This document shows positions 32,549 through 42,627 of a stretch of 64,000 nt of DNA, one piece after another; within the stretch, counting starts at the first letter, position 1, and the number at the start of each line of letters is the position of its first letter. Position numbers and translations under genes: made by a program. Under the pieces are notes generated by a model that was given only the letters and a program-made list of their open reading frames with translations, made no database searches and was not told the origin of the DNA. Source of the stretch: Orrella dioscoreae (GTDB lineage Bacteria; Pseudomonadota; Gammaproteobacteria; Burkholderiales; Burkholderiaceae_B); contig NZ_LT907988.1 in assembly GCF_900089455.2 (NCBI RefSeq), forward strand, positions 3,720,001-3,784,000, read 5' to 3'.

Positions 32549-35500
32549 CTATTTCGTGGGGTGGGCGTGGGGCAGGCCGGCGGCCGGGGCATGGCCCGGC
32601 TCGGCATCGGCGTGTTTCCGCGCGTGGGCGATCAGGGTGTAGACCACCGGCACCACGAACAAGGTAAGCAGTGTACCCAGAGACAGCCCGCCCACCAGCA
32701 CCCAGCCGATCTGGCGACGTGATTCGGCACCCGCGCCCGAGGCCAGCGCCAGCGGCACCGCGCCCAGCACCATGGCGCCCGTGGTCATCAGGATGGGACG
32801 CAGGCGCAGCACGCTGGCCTCGACCACGGCCTCGACCAGTTCCTTGCCTTCCTCGCGCAGCTGGTTGGCGAATTCCACGATGAGGATCCCGTGCTTGGTA
32901 ATGAGGCCGACCAGCGTGATGAGGCCGATCTGGCTATAGATGGACAGCGTGCCCCCCGTCAGCCACAAGGCCAGCATGGCGCCTGTCATGGCCAGCGGCA
33001 CCGACAGCATGATGGTGAAGGGATGCCGCCAGCTCTCGAACTGGGCGGCCAGCACCAGGTAGATGAAGGCCAGCGCCATGCCGAAGACCAGCATGATGCT
33101 GCCCGACGAGTCGCGGAATTCACGCGACTGGCCGTCCAGGTCGGTGCGCACGGCCTGGGGCAGCACCTGGCCTGCCACGGTTTCCATGTGCGCCAGCACC
33201 TCGCCCAGCGCGTAGCCCGGCGCCACCGAGGCCTCGACCTTGACCGCCCGCAGGCGGTTGAAGTGGTTCAGCGACTGCGGCGACACGCTTTCGCGGATCC
33301 GCACCACGTTGTCCAGCCGCACCATGCTGCCGTCGCGGGCCTGCACATAGATGTCGGCGATGTCGTTGGGCGTGCTGCGGTCGCGCGGCGTCACCTGCAC
33401 GATCACGTCGTATTGCTCGCCCTCGTCCTTGTAGCGGGTGACCTGGCGCCCGCCCAGCATGGTTTCCAGCGTGCGGCCCACGGTGTCCACGTCCACGCCG
33501 ACGTCGGACAGCTTTTCGCGGTCCACCTCCACGCGCAGCTCGGGCGTGTTCAGGCGCAGGTCCGAATCCAGGTTTTCCAGGCCGGGATACTTCTCCAGCT
33601 CGGCGATGTAGGCGTCGACGATCTTGGCCAGGTCCGGATAGGACGCCTGGCTCATGATCATGAACTCCACCGGCTTGGAGGTGGCGCGCTGGCCGAAGGA
33701 CGGCGGGTTGCTGGGGAAGGCGCGGATGCCCGGCAGCTTGCTGAACGCGGGCTGCAGCGACTGCGCGATTTCCTGCTGCGTGCGCGTGCGTTCTTCCCAG
33801 GGCTTCAGGCGCAGGATGGCGCGGCTGTCGGTCACGGTGGGGAAACCCGCCGTGATCTGGCTGCCTTGCATCTCGGGGATCTGCGCGTACAGGCGCTCGA
33901 TCTCCATCACGTTCTTCAACGTGTAGTCCAGCGTCGCCCCTTCCGGCGCGGTGACGATGCCGAAGATGACGCCGCGGTCCTCGATGGGCGCCAGCTCGGA
34001 CTTCACCACCGAGAACAGCGCCGCGCCGCCGCCGGCCACCAGCAGGCCCGCCAGCAGGATGACGGCACGGTGCGCCAGGGCCGCCGACAAGGCACGGCGA
34101 TAGATCCGGTTCAGCCCTTCCAGCCAGGATTCGATCGTGTTGTAGACGCGGCCATGGCTGGGCTGGTGGCGCAGCAGCATGGCGCACATCATGGGCGTGA
34201 GCGTAAGCGCCACGAAGCCCGACACCAGCACCGCGCCCGCCAGCGCCAGCGCGAACTCGATGAAGAGCCGCCCCGTCCGGCCCGTGGCGAAGGCCAGCGG
34301 CGCGTACACCGCCACCAGTGTCAGCGTCATGGCCACCACGGCGAAACCGATTTCCTTCGTGCCCTGGATGGCCGCATGCACCCTGGGCACGCCGTTCTCG
34401 ATGTGCCGGTAGACGTTCTCCAGCACCACGATGGCGTCGTCCACCACCAGCCCGATGGCCAGCACCATCGCCAGCAAGGTAAGCGTGTTGATGGAAAAAC
34501 CGAACAGGTACATGAGCGAGCACGCCCCGATCAGCGACACCGGAATCGTCACGATGGGAATCAGGCTGGCCCGCACGTTGCGCAGGAAGAAGAAGATGAC
34601 CAGCACCACCAGCACGACGGCCTCGGCGATGGTGGTGTAGACCGACTGGATGGAGCGCTCGATGAAGACGGAGGTGTCGTAGGAGATCGACAGCCGCATG
34701 CCGCGCGGCAGGTTTTCATTCAGGACGTCCACCTCGGCGCGCACCGCTCGCGACAGGTCCAGCGGATTGGCCGTGGACTGCCGCGTCACGCCGATGTTCA
34801 GGCCCAGCTGGCCGTTGAAGCGCGAGGTGACGCGTTCGCTGGCCGGGCCGATCTCCACCCGCGCAAGATCGCGCAGCCGCACCGGATAGCCGCTGACGTT
34901 GGCGATGATGACGTTCTCGAACTGCGGCACCGTCTGCAAGTCGGTGGACGCCACCACCGAGAATTCGCGCGCATCGCTTTCGATGCGGCCCGCCGGGATC
35001 TCGACGTTCTGCCCGCGCAGCGCGGTTTCCACGTCCTGCACGGTCAGGGTGTAGCCGGCCAGCTTCTCGCGGTCGACGTACACCCGCATGGCCGGCAGCC
35101 GTTCGCCGAAGACACGCACCTCGGCCGCGCCGGGCAGCACCGAGAACCGCGTCTTCACATAGCGGTGCAGATAATCCGAGACCTCGATGATGCTGTTCTG
35201 CCCCGCCTCCACCGCCACGTAGATGATGGGCTGGGAATCGGCCTCGACCTTGGAGATGATGGGCTCGTCGATTTCGTCGGGCAGGAAGCGGCGCGCACGC
35301 GAGACCTTGTCCCGCACCTCGGCCGCCGCCGCGTCGGGGTCGCGGCTGAGATGGAACTTGACGTTGATCTGGCTGCGTTCGGCGCGGCTGCGCGAGGTCA
35401 TGACGTCCACGCCCTCGATCCCGGCCAGCTGGTCTTCCAGCGGCTTGGTCACGCGCGACTCGATCACCTCGGGCGACGCGCCCGTATAGGTCGTGTCGAC

Positions 35501-35638
35501 CGACACCACCGGCTCGTCGATGCGGGGATATTCCCGCACCGTCAGGCGCGAATAGGAGATGAGACCGATCAGGACGATGACCAGCGACAGCACCGTCGCG
35601 AAGACCGGCCGGCGGACACAGACTTCGGAGATTTTCAC
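32549..35638 (-). CDS. RND-family efflux pump inner-membrane subunit
   Basis: A 1029-residue proton-driven multidrug exporter of the AcrB/MexF superfamily. It has twelve helices: one at residues 12-30, a periplasmic domain, a helix bundle from about 335, a second periplasmic domain and a second bundle from about 860. The proton-relay aspartate pair is in GLVVDDAIVVLENVYRH near residue 405. The start is GTG at 35636-35638. The adaptor gene ends 13 bp upstream, so the two are one operon. No outer-membrane channel gene (TolC/OprM-like) is next to it; a channel from elsewhere must be used. Substrates are unknown; relatives handle hydrophobic drugs and solvents. Confidence 0.93.
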   Translation of the reverse strand: MKISEVCVRRPVFATVLSLVIVLIGLISYSRLTVREYPRIDEPVVSVDTTYTGASPEVIESRVTKPLEDQLAGIEGVDVMTSRSRAERSQINVKFHLSRDPDAAAAEVRDKVSRARRFLPDEIDEPIISKVEADSQPIIYVAVEAGQNSIIEVSDYLHRYVKTRFSVLPGAAEVRVFGERLPAMRVYVDREKLAGYTLTVQDVETALRGQNVEIPAGRIESDAREFSVVASTDLQTVPQFENVIIANVSGYPVRLRDLARVEIGPASERVTSRFNGQLGLNIGVTRQSTANPLDLSRAVRAEVDVLNENLPRGMRLSISYDTSVFIERSIQSVYTTIAEAVVLVVLVIFFFLRNVRASLIPIVTIPVSLIGACSLMYLFGFSINTLTLLAMVLAIGLVVDDAIVVLENVYRHIENGVPRVHAAIQGTKEIGFAVVAMTLTLVAVYAPLAFATGRTGRLFIEFALALAGAVLVSGFVALTLTPMMCAMLLRHQPSHGRVYNTIESWLEGLNRIYRRALSAALAHRAVILLAGLLVAGGGAALFSVVKSELAPIEDRGVIFGIVTAPEGATLDYTLKNVMEIERLYAQIPEMQGSQITAGFPTVTDSRAILRLKPWEERTRTQQEIAQSLQPAFSKLPGIRAFPSNPPSFGQRATSKPVEFMIMSQASYPDLAKIVDAYIAELEKYPGLENLDSDLRLNTPELRVEVDREKLSDVGVDVDTVGRTLETMLGGRQVTRYKDEGEQYDVIVQVTPRDRSTPNDIADIYVQARDGSMVRLDNVVRIRESVSPQSLNHFNRLRAVKVEASVAPGYALGEVLAHMETVAGQVLPQAVRTDLDGQSREFRDSSGSIMLVFGMALAFIYLVLAAQFESWRHPFTIMLSVPLAMTGAMLALWLTGGTLSIYSQIGLITLVGLITKHGILIVEFANQLREEGKELVEAVVEASVLRLRPILMTTGAMVLGAVPLALASGAGAESRRQIGWVLVGGLSLGTLLTLFVVPVVYTLIAHARKHADAEPGHAPAAGLPHAHPTK

Positions 35639-35651
35639 GGACGCCCCCGAG

Positions 35652-36818
35652 TCAGGATGTGGCGGGTTCGGGCACCAGCGCGTCGGACGCCGGCGACGGA
35701 TCCGGCACGGTGGACGCCGGCGTGTCGGGCGCGGTCGCGTCAGGCTGCGCGGCCGGCGTCTCGGTCACCGGTGCGCCATCGGTGATGCGCTGCAGGCCTG
35801 CCACCACCACGCGCTCGCCCGCGGCCAGGCCAGACAGGATCTCGACCCGGCCTTCGCGCCGCTCGCCGATGCCCACCGGCACCCGCTGGGCGTGCCCGCT
35901 GGCGACCCGGTAGACGAACTGCTGCGCGCCCGACGGCGACAGCGCGCTTTCCGGCACCACGAGCGCCTGGGTGTTCTCGACCATGAGCTGCACGCGGGCG
36001 AACATGCCCGGGCGCAAGGCGCCTGACGGGTTCGGCACCTGGGCGCGCAACAGCACCGAACGGCCGCCCGCGTCGACCAGCGGACTGACGGCGATGACCT
36101 CGCCCGGGCTGGACTGCCCCGGCAGCGCGTCGAAATGCAAGGAGAGCGACTGGCCGACCCGCACCCGGCCCAGGTACAGCTCGGGCACGCGGAAATCGAC
36201 CTTCAGTGGATCGATGGTTTCCAGGGGCGCCAGGTCACGCCCGACGTCCACGTAATCGCCCACCGACACGCCGCGCAGGCCGACCACGCCGTCGAACGGC
36301 GCCCGGATCGCCATCTTGTCGAGGCGTGCCTGGGCCAGGGCCACGGCGGCCTGCTGGACCTTGAGGTTGCTGCCGGCCTCGTCGCGTGCCTGCTGGCTGA
36401 TGAAACCTTCGGCCTGCAGGCTGGACGCGCGCTTGTTCTGGCTTTGCGCCAGCGACAGGTTGGCGCGCGCCTGGTCCAGCTCGGCCCGCGCCACGGCGTC
36501 GTCCAGTTGCACCAGCAACTGGCCGCGCTTGACGGGCTGGCCTTCCTGGAAAGGCAGCCTGGCGATGCGGCCGGCCACCTCGGGCCGCAGCATGACCGAC
36601 TCGTCCGAACGCAGGCTGCCCACGGCAGCAAGACTGCGCGCGAAATCCACCGACTGGACGGCGGCCGTACGCACGGGCACCAGTTTCTGGGCGGCGGGCG
36701 CCGCCGGCAGGGTGGGCGCGGCGACAGGCGGCTGCGCGCGCGGCGACCAGCGGCCGATGACCACGCCCGCGGCCAGCGCCACGGCGACTGCCGCCACGAG
36801 AGGCAAAGCTTTCTTCAT
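35652..36818 (-). CDS. RND efflux periplasmic adaptor (membrane-fusion) protein
   Basis: A 388-residue adaptor with an N-terminal signal-anchor (KKALPLVAAVAVALAAGVVIG). A lipoyl/hairpin unit follows (GRIARLPFQEGQPVKRGQLL, a coiled coil at about 105-160, KMAIRAPFDGVVGLRGVSVGDYV), then a beta-barrel and a Pro/Ala-rich tail of about 35 residues. It bridges the RND pump, encoded immediately downstream, to an outer-membrane channel. I take the ATG at 36816-36818; a GTG at 36825-36827 adds three residues. There is no visible ribosome binding site for either. About 174 bp without a gene precede it. Confidence 0.92.
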   Translation of the reverse strand: MKKALPLVAAVAVALAAGVVIGRWSPRAQPPVAAPTLPAAPAAQKLVPVRTAAVQSVDFARSLAAVGSLRSDESVMLRPEVAGRIARLPFQEGQPVKRGQLLVQLDDAVARAELDQARANLSLAQSQNKRASSLQAEGFISQQARDEAGSNLKVQQAAVALAQARLDKMAIRAPFDGVVGLRGVSVGDYVDVGRDLAPLETIDPLKVDFRVPELYLGRVRVGQSLSLHFDALPGQSSPGEVIAVSPLVDAGGRSVLLRAQVPNPSGALRPGMFARVQLMVENTQALVVPESALSPSGAQQFVYRVASGHAQRVPVGIGERREGRVEILSGLAAGERVVVAGLQRITDGAPVTETPAAQPDATAPDTPASTVPDPSPASDALVPEPATS

Positions 36819-36992
36819 GCTGCGCACTGAGGGGGGTGCGGCGCGGAGCCAGGCATTGAGGCCGCGCCGTCATGTTCTAAGGGAGAGGGGGGGTGGAGCC
36901 TGTCCCACTGTATCACCTTGAAATGACCCCTCGCACCCTGCGGCCAACCCTGTAGGAGCGCTGGCCGACGCCCCTGCAACCGACTGAAATGG

Positions 36993-37445
36993 CTATCGGC
37001 CAGCGCGCTGGGCCAGGATCACGCCCTGGTTGGCCAACTGATCCGCGCGCTCGTTGCCCGGATCGCCCGCATGCCCCTTCACCCACTGCCAGCTGACGGT
37101 ATGGGTGGACACCAGGGCGTCCATGGCCTGCCAGAGGTCGGCGTTCTTCACCGGTTTCTTGTCGGCGGTGCGCCAATCGCGGCGCTTCCAGTTGGCCAGC
37201 CACTCGGTCATGCCCTTCTGGACGTACTGCGAATCGGTGTGGATGATGACGCGGCTGGGGCGCTTCAGCGCCCGCAGAGCCTCGATGACGGCCATCATTT
37301 CCATGCGGTTGTTGGTCGTGCCCAGTTCGCCGCCGCACATTTCCTTCTGGTGCGCGCCCTGGCGCAGCAGCGCCCCCCATCCGCCCGGACCGGGATTGCC
37401 CTTGCAGGCGCCATCGGTCCAGATCTCGACGGTGTCTTCACTCAT
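36993..37445 (-). CDS. rnhA: Ribonuclease HI
   Basis: A 150-residue enzyme that removes RNA from RNA-DNA hybrids during replication. All four catalytic acids are visible: Asp11 in [16 protein letters not shown], Glu49 in [10 protein letters not shown], Asp71 in IHTDSQYV and Asp135 in [10 protein letters not shown], with His125 in WVKGHAG. Its ATG overlaps the TGA of the methyltransferase gene upstream (ATGA). The methyltransferase-rnhA unit, with gloB divergent and dnaQ not far away, is a widespread proteobacterial arrangement, here split by the RND operon. Confidence 0.97.
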   Translation of the reverse strand: MSEDTVEIWTDGACKGNPGPGGWGALLRQGAHQKEMCGGELGTTNNRMEMMAVIEALRALKRPSRVIIHTDSQYVQKGMTEWLANWKRRDWRTADKKPVKNADLWQAMDALVSTHTVSWQWVKGHAGDPGNERADQLANQGVILAQRAGR

Positions 37446-38251
37446 TCCTTGATTCCTGTTGCTGTGTGGCCAACCGCCTCGGCCTGGGCGCGGTGCGCGC
37501 CGCCCGAGCCTTGCGGCACCGGCACGGCCACGCGGCGGGCGCGGCGGCGTTTCTTCCACGGGGCGCCGATGATACGCGCCCCGGCCACCCGTTTGACGGC
37601 CGACACCACATAGGTGGCCCCGCAGACAGGCCACCAGCGGTCGCCGGCCTTTTCCATGAAGGCCCAGCGGCGCAGCCAGACGTCCGTCATGCAGGCCGGG
37701 GCATAGCAGCCGAAACGGCCGCGGTCGACCTCGAAGGACAGCAGCTTGAACCAGTCTTTCAGCCGGGCCAGCGACACCTGCGCGGACGGCGGATGCGGCA
37801 GCCAGGGCGGCATGCCGGGCAGGTTGGCACGCAAGCCCCACAGGCTCCAGGGATTGAAACCCGACACCACCACCCGGCCCTCGGGCACCAGCACCCGCTC
37901 GACCTCGCGCAGCACGCGATGCGGCTCGTCGGTGCTTTCGAAGGCGTGCGGCAGCACCAGCAGGTCGATGCTGTCGCTTTCGAACGGGAGGGCTTCCGGG
38001 CGCGCCACGACCTGGGCCTGCCATTGGCTGGCCAGTTCGGCCTTGGCCAGGCTGTCGCCCACGAATACCTTGAACGGCATGCGGTTCGCCTGCAGCAGGT
38101 CCAGGCTCGGCAGGCCGACCTGCAAGGCATTGAAGCCAAAGACATCAGCCACGATGGCGTCGAACTGGGCCTGCTCCCAGGCCCGGACGTAGCGGCCAGG
38201 CGGGGTGTCGAACCAGTCCCCCAGTTCTACAATGCTCGTTTCCTCAGCCAC
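37442..38251 (-). CDS. Class I SAM-dependent methyltransferase (YafS-like)
   Basis: A 269-residue methyltransferase with the Methyltransf_11 fold. The SAM-binding region is weakly conserved at the start, but the downstream block is clear: [30 protein letters not shown] followed by [25 protein letters not shown]. It resembles YafS, which sits between gloB and rnhA in many genomes; its substrate is not known. The C-terminus is a basic, Arg-rich tail ([15 protein letters not shown]). The gene is divergent from gloB with only 16 bp between starts, so the two promoters overlap each other's coding regions. Confidence 0.88.
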   Translation of the reverse strand: MAEETSIVELGDWFDTPPGRYVRAWEQAQFDAIVADVFGFNALQVGLPSLDLLQANRMPFKVFVGDSLAKAELASQWQAQVVARPEALPFESDSIDLLVLPHAFESTDEPHRVLREVERVLVPEGRVVVSGFNPWSLWGLRANLPGMPPWLPHPPSAQVSLARLKDWFKLLSFEVDRGRFGCYAPACMTDVWLRRWAFMEKAGDRWWPVCGATYVVSAVKRVAGARIIGAPWKKRRRARRVAVPVPQGSGGAHRAQAEAVGHTATGIKE

Positions 38252-38267
38252 GCGATCAGGTGTCCTT

Positions 38268-39059
38268 ATGAATGCACACGCCAGCCGCCTGCGGCCCCTG
38301 CCGGCATTGAGCGATAACTATATCTGGCTGGCCAGCCAGGACGGCCAGGCCGTGGTGGTGGACCCGGGCGTTGCCGAACCCGTGGCGGCCGTGCTGCAGG
38401 CGGAAGGCCTGCGCTTGCGCGCCATTCTACTCACCCACCACCACCATGATCACGTCGGCGGGGTGGAGGAACTGGTCCGCCTGACGGGCGCGCCGGTCTA
38501 CGGACCCGCAAGGGAACGCCTGCCGCGCTGCGACGAGGCGCTCGCCGAAGGCGACACCGTGTGGATCCCCGAAATGGGCATCGACCTGACGGTCCTGGAC
38601 GTGCCGGGCCACACCGCCGGGCACATCGCCTATGCCGGCCAGGCGGTCGGACAGGCCGTGGTTTTCTGTGGCGACACCCTTTTTGCCGGCGGCTGTGGCC
38701 GGCTGTTCGAAGGGACGCCCGCCCAAATGTTTGATTCCTTAGGGAAATTCCTGAAATTGCCCGAAGAAACGCTCATTTGCTGCGCGCACGAGTACACTCT
38801 TGCAAACCTGCGCTGGGCGCTCGCCGTGGATCCGGACAACCGTCCGCTGCAAACATGGCAGGCGCAGGCCATCGATCTGCGCGATCGCGGCCTGCCCACC
38901 GTGCCCACCTCCCTTGCGCTCGAACGAGACACCAATCCGTTCCTGCGCGTCTCGCAGCACACCGTTGCACAAGCCGCCGAACAGCAAGCCGGGCATTCCT
39001 TGGCCGGGCCGGTGGAGGTGTTTGCCGCGTTACGCGAATGGAAGAACGAATTCAGATAG
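38268..39059 (+). CDS. gloB: Hydroxyacylglutathione hydrolase (glyoxalase II)
   Basis: A 263-residue metallo-beta-lactamase-fold enzyme. It hydrolyses S-D-lactoylglutathione to D-lactate and glutathione, the second step of methylglyoxal detoxification. The binuclear-metal motif THHHHDH is at residues 56-62. Further ligands lie in VPGHTAGH and FCGDTLFAGGCGRLFEG (Asp), and CCAHEYTLANLRWA carries the final His. It ends in the short glyoxalase-II tail (FAALREWKNEFR). The start ATG is at 38268. MltD follows after seven bases in the same direction, so co-transcription is likely. Confidence 0.96.
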   Translation: MNAHASRLRPLPALSDNYIWLASQDGQAVVVDPGVAEPVAAVLQAEGLRLRAILLTHHHHDHVGGVEELVRLTGAPVYGPARERLPRCDEALAEGDTVWIPEMGIDLTVLDVPGHTAGHIAYAGQAVGQAVVFCGDTLFAGGCGRLFEGTPAQMFDSLGKFLKLPEETLICCAHEYTLANLRWALAVDPDNRPLQTWQAQAIDLRDRGLPTVPTSLALERDTNPFLRVSQHTVAQAAEQQAGHSLAGPVEVFAALREWKNEFR

Positions 39060-39066
39060 AGGACCG

Positions 39067-40521
39067 ATGAACCCTCAAGGACTGCAGCACTGCCCGCGAC
39101 ACTCGCCCCGCTTCCTGCTCTTCCCCCTGCTTGCCCTGTTGTTCGCCCTGCTGGCCGGCTGCGCCGGCACGCAGGGCAACCGTAGCGGCCAGCCCACCGA
39201 AGCCACCACCAGCGTCCAACCCCTGCCGGGCCAGGCACGCGCGACGCGCGACCGCCACGTGGCCGTCGACACCTCGCGCACCGTGGACCTGACCCGCCCC
39301 GCCGCCGACGCCTGGGACCGCATCCGCCGCGGCTTCGCCGTGCCCAACATGGACACGGAACTGACGCGCCAGTGGACGGACTATTACGCCGCCCACCCCG
39401 AAGCCGTGCAGCGCATGGCCTCGCGCGCGGGCAAATACCTGTATTACATCGTCGACGAGATCAACCGCCGCGGCCTGCCCACCGAGCTGGCGCTGCTGCC
39501 CTTCGTCGAAAGCGCCTACAACCCCGGCGCGTACTCGCGCGCCCAGGCCGCCGGCCTGTGGCAGTTCATCCCCTCCACCGGCACCCATTTCAAGCTGACC
39601 CAGGACTGGTGGCGCGACCAGCGCCGCGACCCGATCGCGTCGACCAACGCCGCCCTGGACTACCTGGAGTACCTGTTCGAGATGCAGGGTGACTGGTACC
39701 TGGCGCTGGCCTCGTACAACTGGGGCGAGGGTTCGGTGCGCCGCGCCATGGACAAGAACGCGGCCATCAGCATGCCGACGGACTACCTGTCGCTGACGAT
39801 GCCCGACGAGACCCGCAACTACGTCCCCAAGCTGCAGGCCATCAAGAACATCGTCGCCAACCCACAGAAGTACGCGGTAGTGCTGCCCCCGGTGGAGAAC
39901 ATCCCCTATTTCGCCACGGTCAAGAAGACCCGCGACATCGACATCGAGGTGGCCGCCCGGCTGGCCGAGATGCCGCTGGAGGAGTTCCAGGCGCTGAACC
40001 CCTCGTTCAACCGCCCCATCATCCTGGGCCGCCACGAAGCCACGCTGCTGCTGCCGCGCGACAAGCTGGAGGTCTTCAACACCAACCTCAGCAACTACAA
40101 GGGCAGCCTGTCGTCGTGGAAGGTCTATGACGCCAAGCGCGGCGAATCGGTGGCCGCCATCGCCAAGCGCCACGGCATCACCGAATCCCGCCTGCGCGAC
40201 GTCAACGACATCCCCCGCCGCACCCGCACGGTGTCCCGCAACCAGACCCTGCTGGTGCCCGGCAAGGCCAGCGGCGACGTCCAGCTGGCGTCGCTGCAAG
40301 GCGGCCCGAGTTCGGCGGTGCCCACCCCGCCGGCCGCCCGCGGCCCGCGCGCCACGCCGAACGTGCGCACCCACACCGTGCGCAGCGGCGACACGCTGTT
40401 CGCGCTGGCCCGCCGTTACGGCACCAGCGTGGACGCCCTGCGCGCGCTGAACAACCTGAAGGGCAACACCCTGAAGGTGGGCAGCCGCCTGCGCGTGCCC
40501 GGCACGGGGGTGCGCGGTTGA
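39067..40521 (+). CDS. mltD: Membrane-bound lytic murein transglycosylase D
   Basis: A 484-residue lipoprotein (lipobox ending LLAGC, lipidated Cys near residue 32) that cleaves peptidoglycan glycan strands to anhydromuropeptides. The SLT domain is at about 130-230, with the catalytic Glu in LPFVESAYNPGAYS and the family blocks AAGLWQFIP and ASYNWGEG. Two LysM repeats end the protein (about 351-402 and 436-480), giving peptidoglycan binding. The start ATG has AGAGGA upstream and lies seven bases after gloB. Confidence 0.95.
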   Translation: MNPQGLQHCPRHSPRFLLFPLLALLFALLAGCAGTQGNRSGQPTEATTSVQPLPGQARATRDRHVAVDTSRTVDLTRPAADAWDRIRRGFAVPNMDTELTRQWTDYYAAHPEAVQRMASRAGKYLYYIVDEINRRGLPTELALLPFVESAYNPGAYSRAQAAGLWQFIPSTGTHFKLTQDWWRDQRRDPIASTNAALDYLEYLFEMQGDWYLALASYNWGEGSVRRAMDKNAAISMPTDYLSLTMPDETRNYVPKLQAIKNIVANPQKYAVVLPPVENIPYFATVKKTRDIDIEVAARLAEMPLEEFQALNPSFNRPIILGRHEATLLLPRDKLEVFNTNLSNYKGSLSSWKVYDAKRGESVAAIAKRHGITESRLRDVNDIPRRTRTVSRNQTLLVPGKASGDVQLASLQGGPSSAVPTPPAARGPRATPNVRTHTVRSGDTLFALARRYGTSVDALRALNNLKGNTLKVGSRLRVPGTGVRG

Positions 40522-40649
40522 GCCGATTCCGCTACGATTCGCCGCCTATACTGCGCTGACACGCCAGATTTTCCCGCCAGGCGCGCCCTGATTTCCGGCG
40601 CGCCGGCTTCGCCATACATCCGTACCAATCTGTTTAGGACGATCCAAAC

Positions 40650-41435
40650 ATGGGTTTTCTCGCCGGCAAACGCATCCTGGTCACCGGGGTGCTCTCCAAC
40701 CGCTCCATCGCCTATGGCATCGCCCAGGCCTGCCACCAGCAAGGCGCCGAACTCGCCTTCACGTATGTGGGCGACCGCTTCAAGGACCGCGTGACCGAGT
40801 TCGCCAACGAGTTCGGCAGCACGCTCGTGCTGCCCTGTGACGTTGCCGAAGACGCACAGATCGACGGGCTTTTCACCGAGCTGGCCAAGACCTGGGACGG
40901 CCTGGACGGCCTGGTGCATTCCATCGGCTTCGCCCCGCGTGAAGCCATCGCCGGCGACTTCCTCGACGGCCTGTCGCGCGAAGGCTTCCGCATCGCCCAC
41001 GACATCTCGGCCTACAGCTTCCCCGCACTGACCAAGGCCGCGCTGCCGCTGCTCAAGGCGCGCCAGGGCTCGGTCCTGACGCTGTCCTACCTGGGCGCCG
41101 AGCGCGTCGTCAGCAACTACAACACCATGGGCCTGGCCAAGGCCTCGCTGGAAGCCAGCGTGCGCTATCTGGCCAGCGCGCTGGGCCCCCTGGGCATCCG
41201 CGCCAATGGCATCTCGGCCGGCCCCATCAAGACCCTGGCCGCCAGCGGCATCAAGGACTTCTCGGAAATCCTGCGCTTCGTCGAGGCCAACTCGCCGCTG
41301 CGCCGCAACGTCACCATCGAGGACGTCGGCAATGTCGCCGCCTTCCTGCTGTCGAACCTGGCGGGCGGCGTCACGGGTGAAATCACCCACGTGGACGGCG
41401 GCTTCTCGACCGTGGTGTCGGGCCTGCAAGGCTGA
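40650..41435 (+). CDS. fabI: Enoyl-[acyl-carrier-protein] reductase FabI
   Basis: A 261-residue short-chain dehydrogenase-type enzyme that reduces enoyl-ACP with NADH in the last step of each fatty-acid elongation cycle. The cofactor loop is [13 protein letters not shown]. The catalytic pair is in [19 protein letters not shown] (Tyr and Lys, with the extra FabI-type Tyr), and [11 protein letters not shown] follows. The terminal GITHVDGG-like sequence is [10 protein letters not shown]. It stands alone, 128 bp after mltD, and ends in a clear terminator. It is the target class of triclosan and isoniazid-type inhibitors. Confidence 0.97.
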   Translation: MGFLAGKRILVTGVLSNRSIAYGIAQACHQQGAELAFTYVGDRFKDRVTEFANEFGSTLVLPCDVAEDAQIDGLFTELAKTWDGLDGLVHSIGFAPREAIAGDFLDGLSREGFRIAHDISAYSFPALTKAALPLLKARQGSVLTLSYLGAERVVSNYNTMGLAKASLEASVRYLASALGPLGIRANGISAGPIKTLAASGIKDFSEILRFVEANSPLRRNVTIEDVGNVAAFLLSNLAGGVTGEITHVDGGFSTVVSGLQG

Positions 41436-41469
41436 TCGCGGCACGCAAGCACGCGTCCCGCAAGACAAG

Positions 41470-41503
41470 GCACAAGGCCGCGCCCTCTGGCGCGGCCTTG
41501 TGC
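41470..41503 (+). terminator. Terminator of fabI
   Basis: GCACAAGGCCGCGCC (41470-41484) pairs perfectly with GGCGCGGCCTTGTGC (41489-41503) around CTCT, followed by TTTCC. It also lies just past the end of the convergent Bug gene. Confidence 0.85.
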
Positions 41504-41525
41504 TTTCCGCTGTCTTCGTTCTCCC

Positions 41526-42560
41526 TCAGTCCGCCCGCAACCCCAGCTGCGCGGTCAGCGCGCCATAGCGATCGATGTCCGCATGCACCAGCGCGCGGAA
41601 GGCCTCCGACGTGCTGGCCGTCGGGTCGAAGCCCAGTTGCCGCAATTGTTCCTGCATGGCGGGATCGGCCACGATCCCGGCCAACGCATCGCGCAGCACC
41701 CGAACCCGCTCGGGCGGCGTGCGCGCCGGCGCCAGCAGGCCATGCCACTGGTTCAGCGCATAGCCCGGAAACCCTTGCTCCGCCACCGTGGGCACGCCCG
41801 GCATCAGGGCTGAGCGCGCCGGCGCCGTGATCGCCAGGGCGCGCAGGCTGCCAGCCCGGATGAACGGCGCGGCGCTGGAAGCCGTGACGACCGCCACGGG
41901 CACCTGCCCCGCCACCGCGTCGGTCAAGGCCGGGCCGCAGCCCTTGTAGGGCACGTGGCGCAAGGACACGCCTGCCAGGTGCAGCATCTCGCCCGCCAGA
42001 TGCTGCGGCGTGCCGTTGCCGCACGAGGCATAGGCCACACCCGCCTCGCCCAGGCGCCCGGCATCGATCATGTCCGCCAGCGTGCGCCACGTCGAACTGG
42101 CAGGCACCACGATGGCGGACGGCACGAATGCCACGTTGATGACCGGCGCGAAATCCCGCTTGGGATCGAAAGGCAGTTCGCGATAGACCCCCGGGTTGAT
42201 CGCGAACGAGCTGTTCACCATCAGCAGCGTATTGCCATCGGGCACGGCCTCCGCCGCCGCCCGCGCGCCGATGTTGCCGCTGGCGCCGGGCCGGTTCTCC
42301 ACCACGACCGGCACGCCCAGCTTCACTGCCAGGCGCTCCCCCAGCTTGCGCGCCAGCAGGTCGGTGCCGCCGCCGGGCGGAAAGGTCACCAGGATGGAAA
42401 GCGTGCGATCCGGCCAGGCGCGCGCCGCCGGCTTGGCGGCAGCGGGGGGTTCGCCCTGCGCGCCACGGCCTGGCGCCCAGGCCACCCCGGCCAGCAAACC
42501 CAGGACCAGCGCCAAGGCAGGGACGAGCGCGGCCACACCGCGCGGTTTGACGGTCTTCAT
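41526..42560 (-). CDS. Bug-family tripartite tricarboxylate transporter substrate-binding protein
   Basis: A 344-residue periplasmic receptor with a signal peptide or anchor (ALVPALALVLGLLAGVAW) and the Bug fold. Its mature part opens WPDRTLSILVTFPPGGGTDL, then VVVENRPGASGNIGA, LRHVPYKGCGPALTD and MPGVPTVAEQGFPGY. It binds an unknown carboxylate and has no TctA/TctB genes nearby. The start ATG at 42558-42560 has GGAG five bases upstream. It lies 67 bp downstream of nadC in the same direction, so it may be transcribed with nadC and so come under NrtR; that would link it to pyridine carboxylates such as nicotinate or quinolinate, a guess from position. Confidence 0.9.
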   Translation of the reverse strand: MKTVKPRGVAALVPALALVLGLLAGVAWAPGRGAQGEPPAAAKPAARAWPDRTLSILVTFPPGGGTDLLARKLGERLAVKLGVPVVVENRPGASGNIGARAAAEAVPDGNTLLMVNSSFAINPGVYRELPFDPKRDFAPVINVAFVPSAIVVPASSTWRTLADMIDAGRLGEAGVAYASCGNGTPQHLAGEMLHLAGVSLRHVPYKGCGPALTDAVAGQVPVAVVTASSAAPFIRAGSLRALAITAPARSALMPGVPTVAEQGFPGYALNQWHGLLAPARTPPERVRVLRDALAGIVADPAMQEQLRQLGFDPTASTSEAFRALVHADIDRYGALTAQLGLRAD

Positions 42561-42627
42561 CACAACTCCAGATCGAGATCGCCCGGATGGGCTCGCCGGG
42601 CACTGCCCGGCACGGATGGCGGGCGGT

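Noticed and set aside
32891-35785. 964-codon plus-strand open frame
   Set aside because: Antisense to the RND pump gene; composition rich in His, Arg and Gln with no domain.
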